A stretch of DNA of 64,000 bases from JACDER01 sp963842575 (GTDB taxonomy: Bacteria; Actinomycetota; Thermoleophilia; Gaiellales; Gaiellaceae), in contig CAWJGS010000008.1 in the NCBI GenBank assembly GCA_963842575.1, positions 35,884 through 99,883 of the forward strand, given 5' to 3'. The position numbers were made by a program, and so were the translations under genes. A model generated the notes under the pieces. That model was not told the origin of the DNA and did not search any database. It saw only the letters and a program-made list of their open reading frames with translations. Positions 15,877-25,562 of the stretch are shown here, one piece after another; the stretch's first letter is position 1; each line of letters opens with the position of its first letter.

Positions 15877-18069
15877 CTACGCGCCCGCGGCTTCGAGCTC
15901 GTCGCTGGTCCGGAGCCTGCGTCCCGGCCAGCTGCCGAACGTGCCGAAGAGCGAGACGAGCGCCGGGACGAGGAACGAGCGGACGATGAACGAGTCGATG
16001 AGGATGCCCACCGCCATCGCGAACCCAAGCTCGGCGAAGGAGCGCAGGGGGACGAGCGCGAGCAGCGCGAAGCTTCCGGCCAGAACGAGGCCGGCCACCG
16101 TGATTGCGCGGGCCGCCCGCGGCGCGGCAGTCGCGACCGCCTCGCGCAGCGGCTGGTCGCGCGCCTCCTGCCAGATCCGGCCGGTGACGAAGACGTTGTA
16201 GTCCGATCCGAGCGCCACCAGCAGGACGGCGGTCGCGAAGGGCACGAAGTAGGTGATGCTCGGGTAGCCGAGGAGCCCCTGAAAGACATACGCGGTGAGC
16301 CCAAGGGTGGCCGCGAGGGCGAGGACGCTGGCCGCCAGCAGGTACAGCGGCGCGATCACTGCGCGCAGGAAGAAGGCGAGGAGCAGGAAGTCCACCAGCA
16401 CCACGACGAGCGCCACGCGGGTCAGGTCGCCCAGGAGGGCGTCGATCGTGTCCCCCGCGAGGGCGGTCGCGCCGCCCACCTGGAGCTTGGGGGCGGCCAG
16501 GCCCGCTTGACGCACGAGATCCGGCAGCCGGTCTTCGAGAGACTTCAGATCGTTGATCGCCGGTGCCTCGAAGGGATCCGACGAGAGGACGACCGCGTAG
16601 CGGGCCGCATCACCCGACTTGGTGACGGCGAGGCCGCGCCGGTGCAACGCGCCCTCCTCGCGCGGACCGAGCACGCCGGCGACGCCGCGCTCCTTCCCGA
16701 TCAGCTGCTCGAGCCGGTCGAGGCCGTCACGATCGGCGCCGATCCCGGTCCGCTCGAGCACGATCTCCGTCGGGCCGAGGACCCCGGGCGCAAAGCCCTC
16801 GCCCGCGGCCTTGGCGGCGCGGGCGGTTTCCGAGCCGGACGGGAGCCCTCCGATGAGGCCGAACCCGAGATCGAGGCGGGCGAGACCGCTGGCCGCCGCG
16901 CCGAGCCCGGCGACGCACAGGATCACGATCAGCAAGGCGAGCGGCCGCGCGGTCGACCAGAAGGCGGCACGCTCACGCAGCGAGCGTCGCTTCGGCCGAT
17001 CGGGCCGCTCGGGCGCGACCCGCCCGAGCTTCGGCCAGAAGAGCGCCCGGCCGAAGAGGGCAATCGCGGCCGGCATGAACGTCACCGACACGACGACGCC
17101 GACGAGGGCTGTGAGCGCGAGGCCCGGTCCGAAGGCACGCATGAAGTCGAGCCGTGCGACGAGCAGGGCGGCCGTGCCGGCGGCCACGGTCAGCCCGGCG
17201 ACCAGGATCGTGGGGGTGTACTGCGCCGCCACCGCGCGTGCGGCGGCCCGCGGTTCCTCCCCCTCCTGCAGCCGGCGGCGCTGCCCGGAGAGGTAGAAGA
17301 TCGCGTAGTCGGTCGAGATCCCGAGCAGCAGGACGATGAGGAGCGGCTCGATCTCGCTCGGGATCGAGATGCCGGTGCGCTCGCTGATCCAGCCCAGGAG
17401 CCGGATGTCCACCAGATACGAGAGGCCTCCGGCGCACAGCACGAGGAGCGCCGGCCACGGCGAGAGGAAGTTGATCCCGACGAGCAGCGCGATCAGCACC
17501 GCAGTCGCGGCAGCGACGATCGGCAGCGCGTCCTGAACTGCGTGATACGACGTGATCCTCGCGGGTCCCGCGCCGGTCACACCGACGAGCCCTTCCTCCG
17601 GTGGGATGTGCTTCACGAACGTGTGCGCGAGGTCATCACGCGTCTCGAAGCCGTAGCGCGACGGGAAGTACAGGTACGTGAGGGCGGTCGTCCCGCGCTC
17701 GCGCGAGCCCGGCAGGAGCCCGAGCGTGTTGAGGACCGGCACCGCCGCCGCGATGCTGAGCAGGTCCGGATAGCCCCGCTGGTCGATCCGGAGAGCCCGG
17801 TTGACCACATGCTTCTGCTCGTCCTCTGTCAGCCCGGCCGGGTCGCGCTGGACCACCATCGTGTCCGGAGTGATGGGCGAGCCGAAGAGCTGGGCAGAGC
17901 GCGCCTCTTCATGCAGCGCCGGCGAGCTCTTGGCGACGAGGTCGGACAGGGCGCCGCCGTTCGAGCGGTGAAGCTGCGGCAGCCAGAGAACCGCCGCGAC
18001 GGCGGCCGCTATCCAGCCGGCGACGATGACGTACCGACAGGTGACGACCGTCCGGGCGATCGCGTGCAT
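15877..18069 (-). CDS. MmpL/RND-family membrane transporter
   Basis: 730 residues with about 12 transmembrane helices in two repeats, each preceded by a large external loop: IARTVVTCRYVIVAGWI at the N-terminus, LLIVLLLGISTDYAIFYLSGQRR in repeat 1 and TAVLLVALGSDYNVFVTGRIWQ in repeat 2 (the GxDYxxF proton-relay motif of MMPL proteins). Proton-driven export of lipids or hydrophobic compounds is usual for the family; the substrate here is unknown. About 160 bases separate it from mobA downstream. Confidence 0.92.
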   Translation of the reverse strand: MHAIARTVVTCRYVIVAGWIAAAVAAVLWLPQLHRSNGGALSDLVAKSSPALHEEARSAQLFGSPITPDTMVVQRDPAGLTEDEQKHVVNRALRIDQRGYPDLLSIAAAVPVLNTLGLLPGSRERGTTALTYLYFPSRYGFETRDDLAHTFVKHIPPEEGLVGVTGAGPARITSYHAVQDALPIVAAATAVLIALLVGINFLSPWPALLVLCAGGLSYLVDIRLLGWISERTGISIPSEIEPLLIVLLLGISTDYAIFYLSGQRRRLQEGEEPRAAARAVAAQYTPTILVAGLTVAAGTAALLVARLDFMRAFGPGLALTALVGVVVSVTFMPAAIALFGRALFWPKLGRVAPERPDRPKRRSLRERAAFWSTARPLALLIVILCVAGLGAAASGLARLDLGFGLIGGLPSGSETARAAKAAGEGFAPGVLGPTEIVLERTGIGADRDGLDRLEQLIGKERGVAGVLGPREEGALHRRGLAVTKSGDAARYAVVLSSDPFEAPAINDLKSLEDRLPDLVRQAGLAAPKLQVGGATALAGDTIDALLGDLTRVALVVVLVDFLLLAFFLRAVIAPLYLLAASVLALAATLGLTAYVFQGLLGYPSITYFVPFATAVLLVALGSDYNVFVTGRIWQEARDQPLREAVATAAPRAARAITVAGLVLAGSFALLALVPLRSFAELGFAMAVGILIDSFIVRSFLVPALVSLFGTFGSWPGRRLRTSDELEAAGA

Positions 18070-18105
18070 GGTTAGGTGGTCCCGGCCCCACGCGGGGGCT
18101 AAACG

Positions 18106-18441
18106 TCAGTTGGCGACGTCTTGCGGCTTGAAGCCCGGCTTCTTGCGCACAACTGCGTAGCCGTCATGCTCGGCGACGACCTCTTCGATCTCCGGGTTGT
18201 CGTGCCCGTGCGCGACGACGAACTGGTCGTCCCGCGCGTGCGCCTCCGCGAATTCCGTCAGCGTCAGCCGGAGCAGGTCGTCGCAGTCAGGCCGCCCGCA
18301 CGAGCAGAGATATTCGCTCGTCTCGTCTCCGCCGGCGAGTCCGCGAATCTCGAGATCGGACGTCTTCTCCGCGATCCGCTCGTTCACCTCACGCAGCACG
18401 ACTTCGTTCTCGGCGATTCGCTCCGGGGCGGCTTCCGGCAT
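18106..18441 (-). CDS. Small CECG-family protein, copy 3
   Basis: 111 residues: LREVNERIAEKTSDLE helix, YLCSCGRPDCDDLLRLTL, an acidic helix, DQFVVAHGHDNPEIEEVV, then DGYAVVRKKPG. It aligns throughout with 9239-9586 (NERL/NERI, C-x-CGRxDC, FxVxxGH, Y/FxVVxKxPG). The paralogues lie 8.5 kb apart, so this is a dispersed family rather than a tandem. Metal binding is an inference; function unknown. Confidence 0.65.
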   Translation of the reverse strand: MPEAAPERIAENEVVLREVNERIAEKTSDLEIRGLAGGDETSEYLCSCGRPDCDDLLRLTLTEFAEAHARDDQFVVAHGHDNPEIEEVVAEHDGYAVVRKKPGFKPQDVAN

Positions 18442-18495
18442 CCATCAAGTGTAGGAGTTAATGAACAGAAAATCCATGCGAAGTTGGCGGCACCG

Positions 18496-18933
18496 TCAGG
18501 CAGATACGGAGCGGTCGAGTTCGGCCAGCCCGGTGCGCAGCAACCCGCGCTCGTCCTCGAGCCGGACGAAGCAGTCGGCGAGCCTCCGCTCGCCTTCGGC
18601 CGACAGTCGAATCTCGCTCACCCGACCGTCGAGGTCGGATTGCGTCACCAACACGAGCCCGGCGTCGACCGCGCGGCTGACGAGCTCCGTGACCGTGCTC
18701 TGGGCGAGGTAGAGCCGCTTGCACAGCTCGCCCACCGTCGTCTGCTCGCTCCCGTCCGGCGCTCCCTTGACGAGCAGGAGCAGCAGGTACTGGCGCGGCG
18801 TGAGCCGGCTCTCGCGCGCGGCGATCTCGGTCATGCGGAAGAAGCGGCGCAGCGCCACACGGAACTCGGCCACTCGGATGGCATCTTCCACCGTTGGCAC
18901 GTCAGAACGCAGAACAGACACTGTATCGCTCAC
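18496..18933 (-). CDS. MarR-family transcriptional regulator
   Basis: 145 residues with the MarR winged helix: RLTPRQYLLLLLV, TVGELCKRLYLAQSTVTELVSRAVDAGLV (helix-turn-helix) and the wing DLDGRVSEIRLSAEGERRL. Only about 20 bases separate its GTG start from the divergent formate dehydrogenase start, so the two promoters must overlap coding sequence or a start is misplaced. Control of the divergent operon is the simplest guess. Ligand unknown. Confidence 0.88.
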   Translation of the reverse strand: MSDTVSVLRSDVPTVEDAIRVAEFRVALRRFFRMTEIAARESRLTPRQYLLLLLVKGAPDGSEQTTVGELCKRLYLAQSTVTELVSRAVDAGLVLVTQSDLDGRVSEIRLSAEGERRLADCFVRLEDERGLLRTGLAELDRSVSA

Positions 18934-18954
18934 CGATCCGGCCTAGAATTGGCT

Positions 18955-20379
18955 GTGGACGTCCTGCAGCTTCCGGCCCTGTTGAACGAGCTCCCGACAG
19001 AGCGGACTCATCTCCTCGACAATCTCGGCCGCATCCGCCGCGAGGTCGGGCCGGTGACGCCGGAGCTCGCGGACGCTCTCGCGGACGCGATGAACCTTCG
19101 ACGCGGCGACGTGCACGAGGTCGCTTCGTTCTACTCCTACCTGCGCGTCGCGATCGAGACGCCGCGCGTCTGCCGAGGGCCCGTCTGCGACTGCGCCGGC
19201 GCCGTCGTCGGGCGGGGCGAGCTGGAAGTCGCCTGCCTCGGACACTGCGACCTCGCCCCGGTGCGGCTCGAGGGCGAGGAGATCGCCGGTGGCGTCACTC
19301 ACGCTGCGAACGGCTTCCTGCTCGAACCGGACGAGCTGCGCGACGTGCCGGAGCTCGATCCCAGCGAGCTGGTCGAGATGCTGCGCGAGTCGGGCCTGAC
19401 GGGCATGGGCGGCGCGGGCTTCCCCGCGTGGCGGAAGTGGGAGGCCGTCCGCGCCGAGCCAACGCCGCGTGTGGTGATCGTGAACGCCGACGAGGGCGAG
19501 CCCGGCACCTTCAAGGACCGCTACCTGATGGAGCTGCGGCCGCACCTCGTGCTCGAGGGGCTCGAGCTGGCGATGCGGTTCTGCGAAACCGATCACGCGT
19601 ACGTCTATCTGCGCGAGGAATACGCGCACGCCCGTGCCCGGCTGCAGGCGGCGATCGACGAACGCGGTCTGGCGGTGGAGATCGTCGTCGGCGCAGGCTC
19701 GTACGTCTGCGGCGAGGAGTCGGCGATGCTGGAGTCGATGGAGGGCCGCCGCGGGATGCCGCGGCTTCGGCCCCCGTTCCCGGCCCAGTACGGCTACCTC
19801 GGCCTCCCCACGCTCATCTCGAACGTCGAGACGTTCGCCCATGTCGCCCGCATCGCCCGTGGAGAATGGGCCCCGAGCCGGCTCTGGTCCGTGTCCGGTG
19901 CGGTCGAGCGACCCGGCTGCTACGACGCGCCTTTCGACGTGACGGCGCGACAGTTGATCGACGACTACGCCGGCGGCGGGACCGCCGAGATCGGAGCGAT
20001 CGTCCCGGGCGGCGCCGCGAGCGGGATCCTCCCGCCGGCGGCGCTCGACGTGCCGCTCACGCGCGAGGCGCTGGCGGAGTGGGGCTGCGGCCCCGGCTCG
20101 GCGGGCTTCCAGGTCTTTCCCTCCTCGTATCCGGTCCAGCGGCTCCTGGCCGAGACGATGCGCTTCTTCGCGGAAGAGTCCTGCCAGAAGTGCACGCCCT
20201 GCCGCATCGGCAACCGCGCACTCCAGCATGTGTTCGCAGGAGAGCTGGCGATGACCCAGGAGAAGATGGACGAATGGATGGAGGCCCTCGAGCAGACGTC
20301 GATCTGCGGGCTGGGACAGGCCTCTCCGATCCCGGTGCGGACCGCCCTGCGACACTGGCCGGAGTTGCAATGGAACTGA
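18955..20379 (+). CDS. NAD-linked formate dehydrogenase beta subunit (NuoE-NuoF fusion type)
   Basis: 474 residues. Residues about 1-110 are NuoE-like with a [2Fe-2S] site (VCRGPVC and CLGHC). The rest is NuoF-like: GMGGAGFPAWRKW, NADEGEPGTFKDR (FMN/NADH), GAGSYVCGEESAMLESMEG, and SCQKCTPCRIG with a later Cys in SICGLGQ ([4Fe-4S]). It passes electrons from the catalytic subunit to NAD+. The NuoE half is short compared with a free NuoE. Start is GTG 18955 or TTG 18949. Overlaps fdhA by 10 bases. Confidence 0.9.
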   Translation: MDVLQLPALLNELPTERTHLLDNLGRIRREVGPVTPELADALADAMNLRRGDVHEVASFYSYLRVAIETPRVCRGPVCDCAGAVVGRGELEVACLGHCDLAPVRLEGEEIAGGVTHAANGFLLEPDELRDVPELDPSELVEMLRESGLTGMGGAGFPAWRKWEAVRAEPTPRVVIVNADEGEPGTFKDRYLMELRPHLVLEGLELAMRFCETDHAYVYLREEYAHARARLQAAIDERGLAVEIVVGAGSYVCGEESAMLESMEGRRGMPRLRPPFPAQYGYLGLPTLISNVETFAHVARIARGEWAPSRLWSVSGAVERPGCYDAPFDVTARQLIDDYAGGGTAEIGAIVPGGAASGILPPAALDVPLTREALAEWGCGPGSAGFQVFPSSYPVQRLLAETMRFFAEESCQKCTPCRIGNRALQHVFAGELAMTQEKMDEWMEALEQTSICGLGQASPIPVRTALRHWPELQWN

Positions 20380-23057
20380 CGGTCGACGGACGGCAGATTC
20401 AGGCGGAGGAGGGCGAGCTCCTCGTCCACGCCCTCGCGCGGCACGGCATCTTCGTTCCCACCCTCTGCCACGACGCGAAGCTCGATCCCTACGGCGGCTG
20501 CCGCGTCTGCGTGGTCGAGGTCGAGGGAGCGCCGCGACCGGTGCCCTCGTGCGCGACCCGCGTCGCCGAGGGAATGTCCGTCTCCACCAACGGCCGCGCC
20601 GGAAAGCTCCGGCGGACGCTGACCGAGATGCTCCTGACCGAGCATCTGAACGCCAATCCGGGTGGAAGGCCGAACGAGCTCGTCGGCCTGGCGGAGGAGC
20701 TCGGTGCAGAGGCGCCGTTCGTCCTCCCCGACGCGAAGCGCGAGCCCTACGAGGACCGGAACCGGCTGATGGGCTACGACCCGGACGCCTGCATCCTCTG
20801 CAACCGCTGCGTTCGGTACACGCAGGAGGTCATGCAGTGCTCGGCGCTCTCCCTGGAAGGCCGCGGGGCCGAGGCGCGCATCGTCCCCACCTGGGACCGC
20901 TCCTGGCTCGATACCGAGTGCGAGCTGTGCGGGGGCTGCCTCTCCGTCTGCCCGACCGGGGCGATCTACGAGAAGTTCGAGGAGGGCGCGCCGGCGGGCC
21001 GCGAGGCGCAGCTGGACAAGGTCAAGACCACGTGTACGTTCTGCGGCGTCGGCTGCCAGGTCGACCTCAACGTCGACCGCGAGCAGAACCGGATCGTCAA
21101 GGTCACGTCCGATCCGCGCTACCTCCCGAACGAGGGCGACCTCTGCGTCAAGGGGCGGTTCGCCTTCAACTTCGTCCACCACCCCGACCGCCTGACCGAG
21201 CCGCTCGTTCGCGGCGAGGACGGCGAGCTGCACGAGACGACCTGGGAGCACGCGCTCCGGGTCGCGGCCGAGGGCCTGAAGGGGGTGAGTGACCGGCACG
21301 GCCCGGAGTCGATCGGCGTTCTTTCCTCGGCGCGGCTGACGATGGAGGAGAACTTCCTCATCCAGAAGCTCGCGCGAACGGCGATCGGCACGAACTCGGT
21401 CCACTCCTGCGAGGCGACCTGACACGCTCCGACTCTTTACGGCCTGGTCAGGTCGTTGGGCAGAGGAGCTAGCACCAACTCGATCCCGGAGATCGACGCC
21501 GACCGTTTCCTGCTCGTCATCGGCTCGAACACGACCGAGGCACACCCTGTGCTGGCTTTGCGAATGAAGCGCGCGGTCCGGGACGGGGCGAAGCTCGTCG
21601 TCGCCGATCCGCGCAAGATCTGGCTGACCAAGATCGCGACGCGGCACCTGCAGCTGCGGCCGGGGACGGACGTCTGGCTGCTGAACGCGCTGATGCACGT
21701 CATCCTCGAAGAGGGGCTGCAGGACGAGGAGTACATCCGCGCGCACACGGTCGACTTCGACTCCGTGCGCGAGGTCGTCTCCCGCTACACGCCGGAGGAC
21801 GCCGAGCGCGTCACCGGCGTTCCCGCCGAGGACATCCGCGCCACCGCCCGCGAGTACGCGGCCGAGAAGCACGCCGCCGTGTTCTACACGCTCGGGATCA
21901 CCGAGCACGCGTGCGCGGTGGACAACGTCTGGTCGCTCTCCAACCTCGTGCTCATGACCGGCCACCTGGGTTACGAGTCCACCGGCCTGAATGCGCTCCG
22001 GGGCCAGAACAACGTCCAGGGGCTGAACGACGCAGGGGCGAACCCTTCGTATTTCCCCGGCTACCAGTCCCTGACCGACCCGGACATCCGCGCGAAGTTC
22101 GCCGCGCGCTGGGGCGTCGAGACGCCGGAGACCCTCGGCTATCGCCTCGACCAGATGATGTCCGGGCTGCACGACGGCCGGATCAAGGCGCTGTACCTGG
22201 TCGGCGAGAACCCGGCGCAGACCGAGCCCAACGCCCGACACGTCGAGGAAGGGCTCGCACACCTGGAATTCATGGTCGCCCAGGACCTGTTCCTGAACGA
22301 GTCGACTCGCGACCACGCGAACGTCGTCTTTCCCGCCTCGTCGTTCGCCGAGAAGGACGGCACCTTCACGAACACGGAGCGGCGGGTGAATCGGGTGCGC
22401 AAGGCGCTCGACTCGCCGGGGAACGCGCGCGAGGACTGGCGCATCGTGGTCGCTTTCGCGAACGCCCTGGGCGCGGGCTGGGAGTACGAGAGCGCCGAGC
22501 AGGCGTGGGACGAGTTCGCCGACCTCGCGCCCAACTGGTCGGGCATCCGGTACGACCGAATCGAGGAACAGGGGATCCAGTGGCCGTGTCCCGACCGGAA
22601 CCATCCGGGCTCCCGCTTCCTCTACGCCGCCCATCCCGAGAGTGCGGGCGGCAAGGGCAAGTTCTTCCCGGTCGAGTTCCAGCCTCCGATCGAGCAGCCG
22701 GACTCGGAGTACCCCTTCGTCCTCTCCACCGGCCGCACGCTCTACCACTACAACTCGGCGGGAATGACCATGCGGGAGCCGGGCGTGACCGACAAGCAGC
22801 AGGAACCCTTCTTCGAGATCTCGGCCGAGGACGCGTCGAGCCTCGGGCTCGCCGATGGGGATCCGGCGCGACTCGTCTCCCGCCGCGGCTCGCTCGAGGC
22901 GCAGGCGCGCGTGACCGATCGCGTCTATCCGGGACTCGTGTGGATGGCCCTCCACTTCGCCCAGGCGAAGGTGAACTGGCTGACGCACGACGTCGGCGAC
23001 TCCCTGATCGGGACGCCCGAGTACAAGGTGTCGGCCGTGCGCATCGAGCGTGCCTAG
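20370..23057 (+). CDS. fdhA: Formate dehydrogenase alpha subunit, selenocysteine-containing (in-frame TGA)
   Basis: Catalytic molybdenum/tungsten subunit oxidising formate to CO2. Order: NuoG-like [2Fe-2S] domain (PYGGCRVCVVEV), bacterial ferredoxin clusters (DACILCNRCVRY; CELCGGCLSVCP), molybdopterin [4Fe-4S] site (CTFCGVGCQVDL), bis-MGD domains (VIGSNTTEAHP; LYLVGENPAQTEP) and a C-terminal dinucleotide-binding domain (FVLSTGRTLYHYNS). At 21420-21422 a TGA falls exactly where the family has Cys/Sec: it is followed by HAPTLYGL and then GASTNSI, all in the same frame. Residue 351 is therefore read as selenocysteine. Total 895 residues, normal length. A SECIS-like hairpin follows the TGA. Confidence 0.92.
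21420..21454 (+). promoter_or_regulatory. Sec codon and bacterial SECIS-like hairpin
   Basis: TGA at 21420-21422, then 18 bases, then the stem GGCCT (21441-21445) / AGGTC (21450-21454) closing a GGTC loop; the stem pairs as G-C, G-U, C-G, C-G, U-A. Bacterial SECIS elements sit just after UGA with a GGU-type apical loop recognised by SelB. CTCT (21433-21436) and AGAG (21462-21465) could form a lower stem. Confidence 0.8.
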
Positions 23058-23752
23058 GCTCGGTCAGCCGTTCATCCACGTGGAGGAGTGCGAGTCCACG
23101 CAGCTCCTGATCGAGCCTGACGCCACCGAGGGAACGGTCGCGGTGGCGGACTTCCAGTCGGCGGGGCGGGGCCGCCTTGGCCGTCACTGGGAGGCGCCAC
23201 CCGGTACCGCGATGCACGTGCTCGGTCGCACTACGCCCGCCGCCGAGCCGCCCGCCGCAGGAGCTCACCCTGGTCGGCGCGGCCGCGGCGGCCGACGCGG
23301 TCGAAGTCGCCACCGACCTCTTCGTCCAGATCAAGTGGCCGAACGACGTGATGCTCAACCGGCGGAAGGTCGCGGGAGTGCTGGGCGAGCTCCGAGACGG
23401 CATGGTCGTGCTCGGGATCGGGATCAACGTCAACCAGACTCGAGAGCAGCTCCCGCCGGACGCCCGCCAGCCGGCCGGCTCGCTGCGCACGATCACCGGC
23501 CGCGAGCACGACCGCGAGGCCCTCCTCGCGACGCTGCTCGCGCGGCTCGAACACCACTACGACGCCTGGCGCGGCGGCGGGCTCGCGGCCCTGTACTCGG
23601 ACCTGGGCGCGCGCGACTTCCTGCGCGGCCGCCGGGTCACGGTGGACGGGCTCACCGGAACCGCCCTTGGGATGGACCGGGCCGGCCGGCTCGTGCTCGA
23701 CGTGGGCGGCGAGCAACGGCTGGTCGAGAGCGGAGAGGTCTCCTACTCCTGA
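23050..23752 (+). CDS. birA: Biotin--[acetyl-CoA-carboxylase] ligase, BirA-type without HTH (frameshifted)
   Basis: Catalytic biotin protein ligase: ESTQLLIEPDATEGTVAVADFQSAGRGRLGRHW holds the biotinyl-AMP loop (GRGRxGRxW), followed after a frame change by QIKWPNDVMLNRRKVAGVLGE (KWPNDV, substrate Lys) and VLGIGINVNQ. The C-terminal SH3-like domain ends VESGEVSYS. No DNA-binding domain precedes it, so it is an enzyme only. The frame slips near 23219; removing one base yields MHVSVALRPP, the normal beta strand. Overlaps fdhA by 8 bases and converges with the MFS gene. Confidence 0.88.
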
Positions 23753-25255
23753 GGCTGGGCCTCGGGCCAGTCGAAGGCTCGTTTCGGCTCGACGGAGATG
23801 GCGGCCGCCGACGCCACGTCCCGCGGGTACGTACGCAAGGCTCGGAAGAGCAGGTACGCGCTGGCGAGCAGTGGCACGAGCATGACGACGAAGGTCCACT
23901 GCAGGCCCGAGCGCCCGCCTCCGAAGACGTGGTCGGAGACGGCGCCGAACAGAAGCGGCGCGAGCGCCTGTGCGAGGCCGCGCAGGAACGTCCGCACCGC
24001 CTCCGCGCGGCCCCAGAGGAAGGGCGGCATGATGTCGAGGCGGGCCGCGTCGAGCGGCGGGTTCTGCGCCGAGAGGAGCAGCACGGCGAAGATCAGCCAG
24101 AGGACGGCGTGGGACGCCGACCGTGAGAAGAGCGCCGGGATGAACACCACCACCGCGAGCGCCCCCGAGATAGCGCTGACCATGATCCGCCCGTTCAGGT
24201 AGCCGCGGCGCAGGAGCCGGTCGCCGAGGGCGCCGCCGGCCAGCACCCCGCCGATCGCCCCGATCCCGACGACGAGCAGCAGAAGGTTCGCGACCGCCTG
24301 GTTGATGTCGTACTGCTGCTTGGCGAACTGCGAGCCGAACGTCTGGACGCCGGCGAGGAAGTAGTACCCACATGCGCTCGAGACGATCAGGATCACGTTG
24401 GTTCGCACGGCGAGCACGTGCTTCACGGCCTCCCACAGGTTCATCCGCTGCGGGTCCGGGTGCGAGGTCAGCTCCGGGTCGGGCACGATCCCCCGCTCCT
24501 CGGCCAGCCGTTGCGCGTCGGTCTGGCTCGGCTCCCCTTCGCCCGACTCGGGCGCCTGGTCGACGCCTCGCGTTCCCGGGCTCGGCCAGGAGCACGCCGT
24601 GGCCTCCGCGCTCCGGCTCCGGCAAACGGAAGACGAGGAACGCGAGGGCGAATGCGGGCAGCGCGAGGATGACGAACGCCGCACGCCAGGACAGCGTCGC
24701 GATGTCGCCCGTGACCGCGAAGCCGAACCCGGCCCCCAGGAGCTCGCCCGCGAGGATGAAGCCGTAGATTCGCCCGCGTTCGGCCGGGTGGAAGTAGTCG
24801 CCGATCAGGGAGGCGACGAGCGGGCCTGCGGCGGCCGTCACGGCGCCGAGAAAGACACGTGCGAGCAGCAGCTCGCCGAAGTCCCCGACAGCCGCGCTCC
24901 AGAGCATCGCCGCGCCCCACAGGACGATCACGGCCCCGAGCGTCCACGTGCGCCGGATGCGGTCGGCCAGCACGCCGAAGGGCAGCGTGGCCAGCGCCGC
25001 CACGAGCGACGTCACGGCCACGAGCAGCCCGATGTCGGTGTTCGAGATGTGCAGGCCGTTGCGCAGCGCGGTCGCGGACGCGCCCACCGTCGCCGCATCC
25101 GCGGCGCTGAGCCCGAGGATGCAGGCGAGGATGAGGACGACGCGTGTGCGCTGGGCTCCTCCCAGCTGGTGTGAGAGGTGGCGCTTCGTCCCGCCGACGA
25201 GGCCTCGCCCGGCCCGGCGGAGCAGCCCGGGCTCCGGTCCCTGCTCTTCGGTCAC
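23743..25255 (-). CDS. MFS transporter (frameshifted)
   Basis: About 503 residues, 12 transmembrane helices. TLPFGVLADRIRRTWTLG is the loop 2-3 MFS signature (GxLaDrxGRr-like); later GALGDRLLRRGYLNGR is the repeat in the second half. After helix 6 the frame changes near 24570 in the central cytoplasmic loop (LAEPGN then RGVDQAPESGEGE); the total span is 3n+1, fitting one inserted base. Spinster/sugar-phosphate-like subfamily possible; substrate unknown. GTG start. Confidence 0.85.
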
Positions 25256-25409
25256 GGATGTATTAAGCAGCTAGACGGCGTCTGGCTCGCCGGCGTCCCC
25301 GCCGTCAAGGTGGAAGTCGGCCCAAATCGTTTATATTCGGGCGCCTCAGGTCGCGGCCGGGTGCCGTCGACCTGGGATTTCGACAATCGGGAAGGGAGGA
25401 GATCTCAGT

Positions 25410-25562
25410 ATGCAATGGCCCAGTAGCCGCCGCATGCCGCTTGCTTTCGCCATCGCCGCTGCCGCCTTCGCGGCAACCGGCGTGCTGGCGTATGCGGCTG
25501 CGGCCAGCACGGTGACACTTCCCGCCATCACTCCTCCAGGAGGAAAGGAGAAAGACGTATGA
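25410..25562 (+). CDS. 50-residue secreted peptide translationally coupled to the M36 protease
   Basis: Starts MQWPSSRRMPLAFAIAAAAFAA, a basic n-region plus hydrophobic core; a signal peptide would end around AYAAAAS, leaving a short tail TVTLPAITPPGGKEKDV. A strong ribosome site (GGGAGGAG) is 8-12 bases upstream, and its TGA overlaps the next gene's ATG (ATGA) while its last codons contain that gene's AGGAGGAAAGGAG ribosome site. It could be a leader peptide or a small secreted partner or inhibitor of the protease. No homologue recognised. Confidence 0.5.
   Translation: MQWPSSRRMPLAFAIAAAAFAATGVLAYAAAASTVTLPAITPPGGKEKDV

Noticed and set aside
21420..21422. TGA in fdhA as a nonsense mutation or frameshift
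   Set aside because: Frame is unchanged on both sides, position equals the known Sec site, and a SECIS-like hairpin follows.
19965..22988. 1007-codon minus-strand open frame opposite fdhA
   Set aside because: No family motif; composition mirrors the antisense of the dehydrogenase, whose domains are unambiguous.
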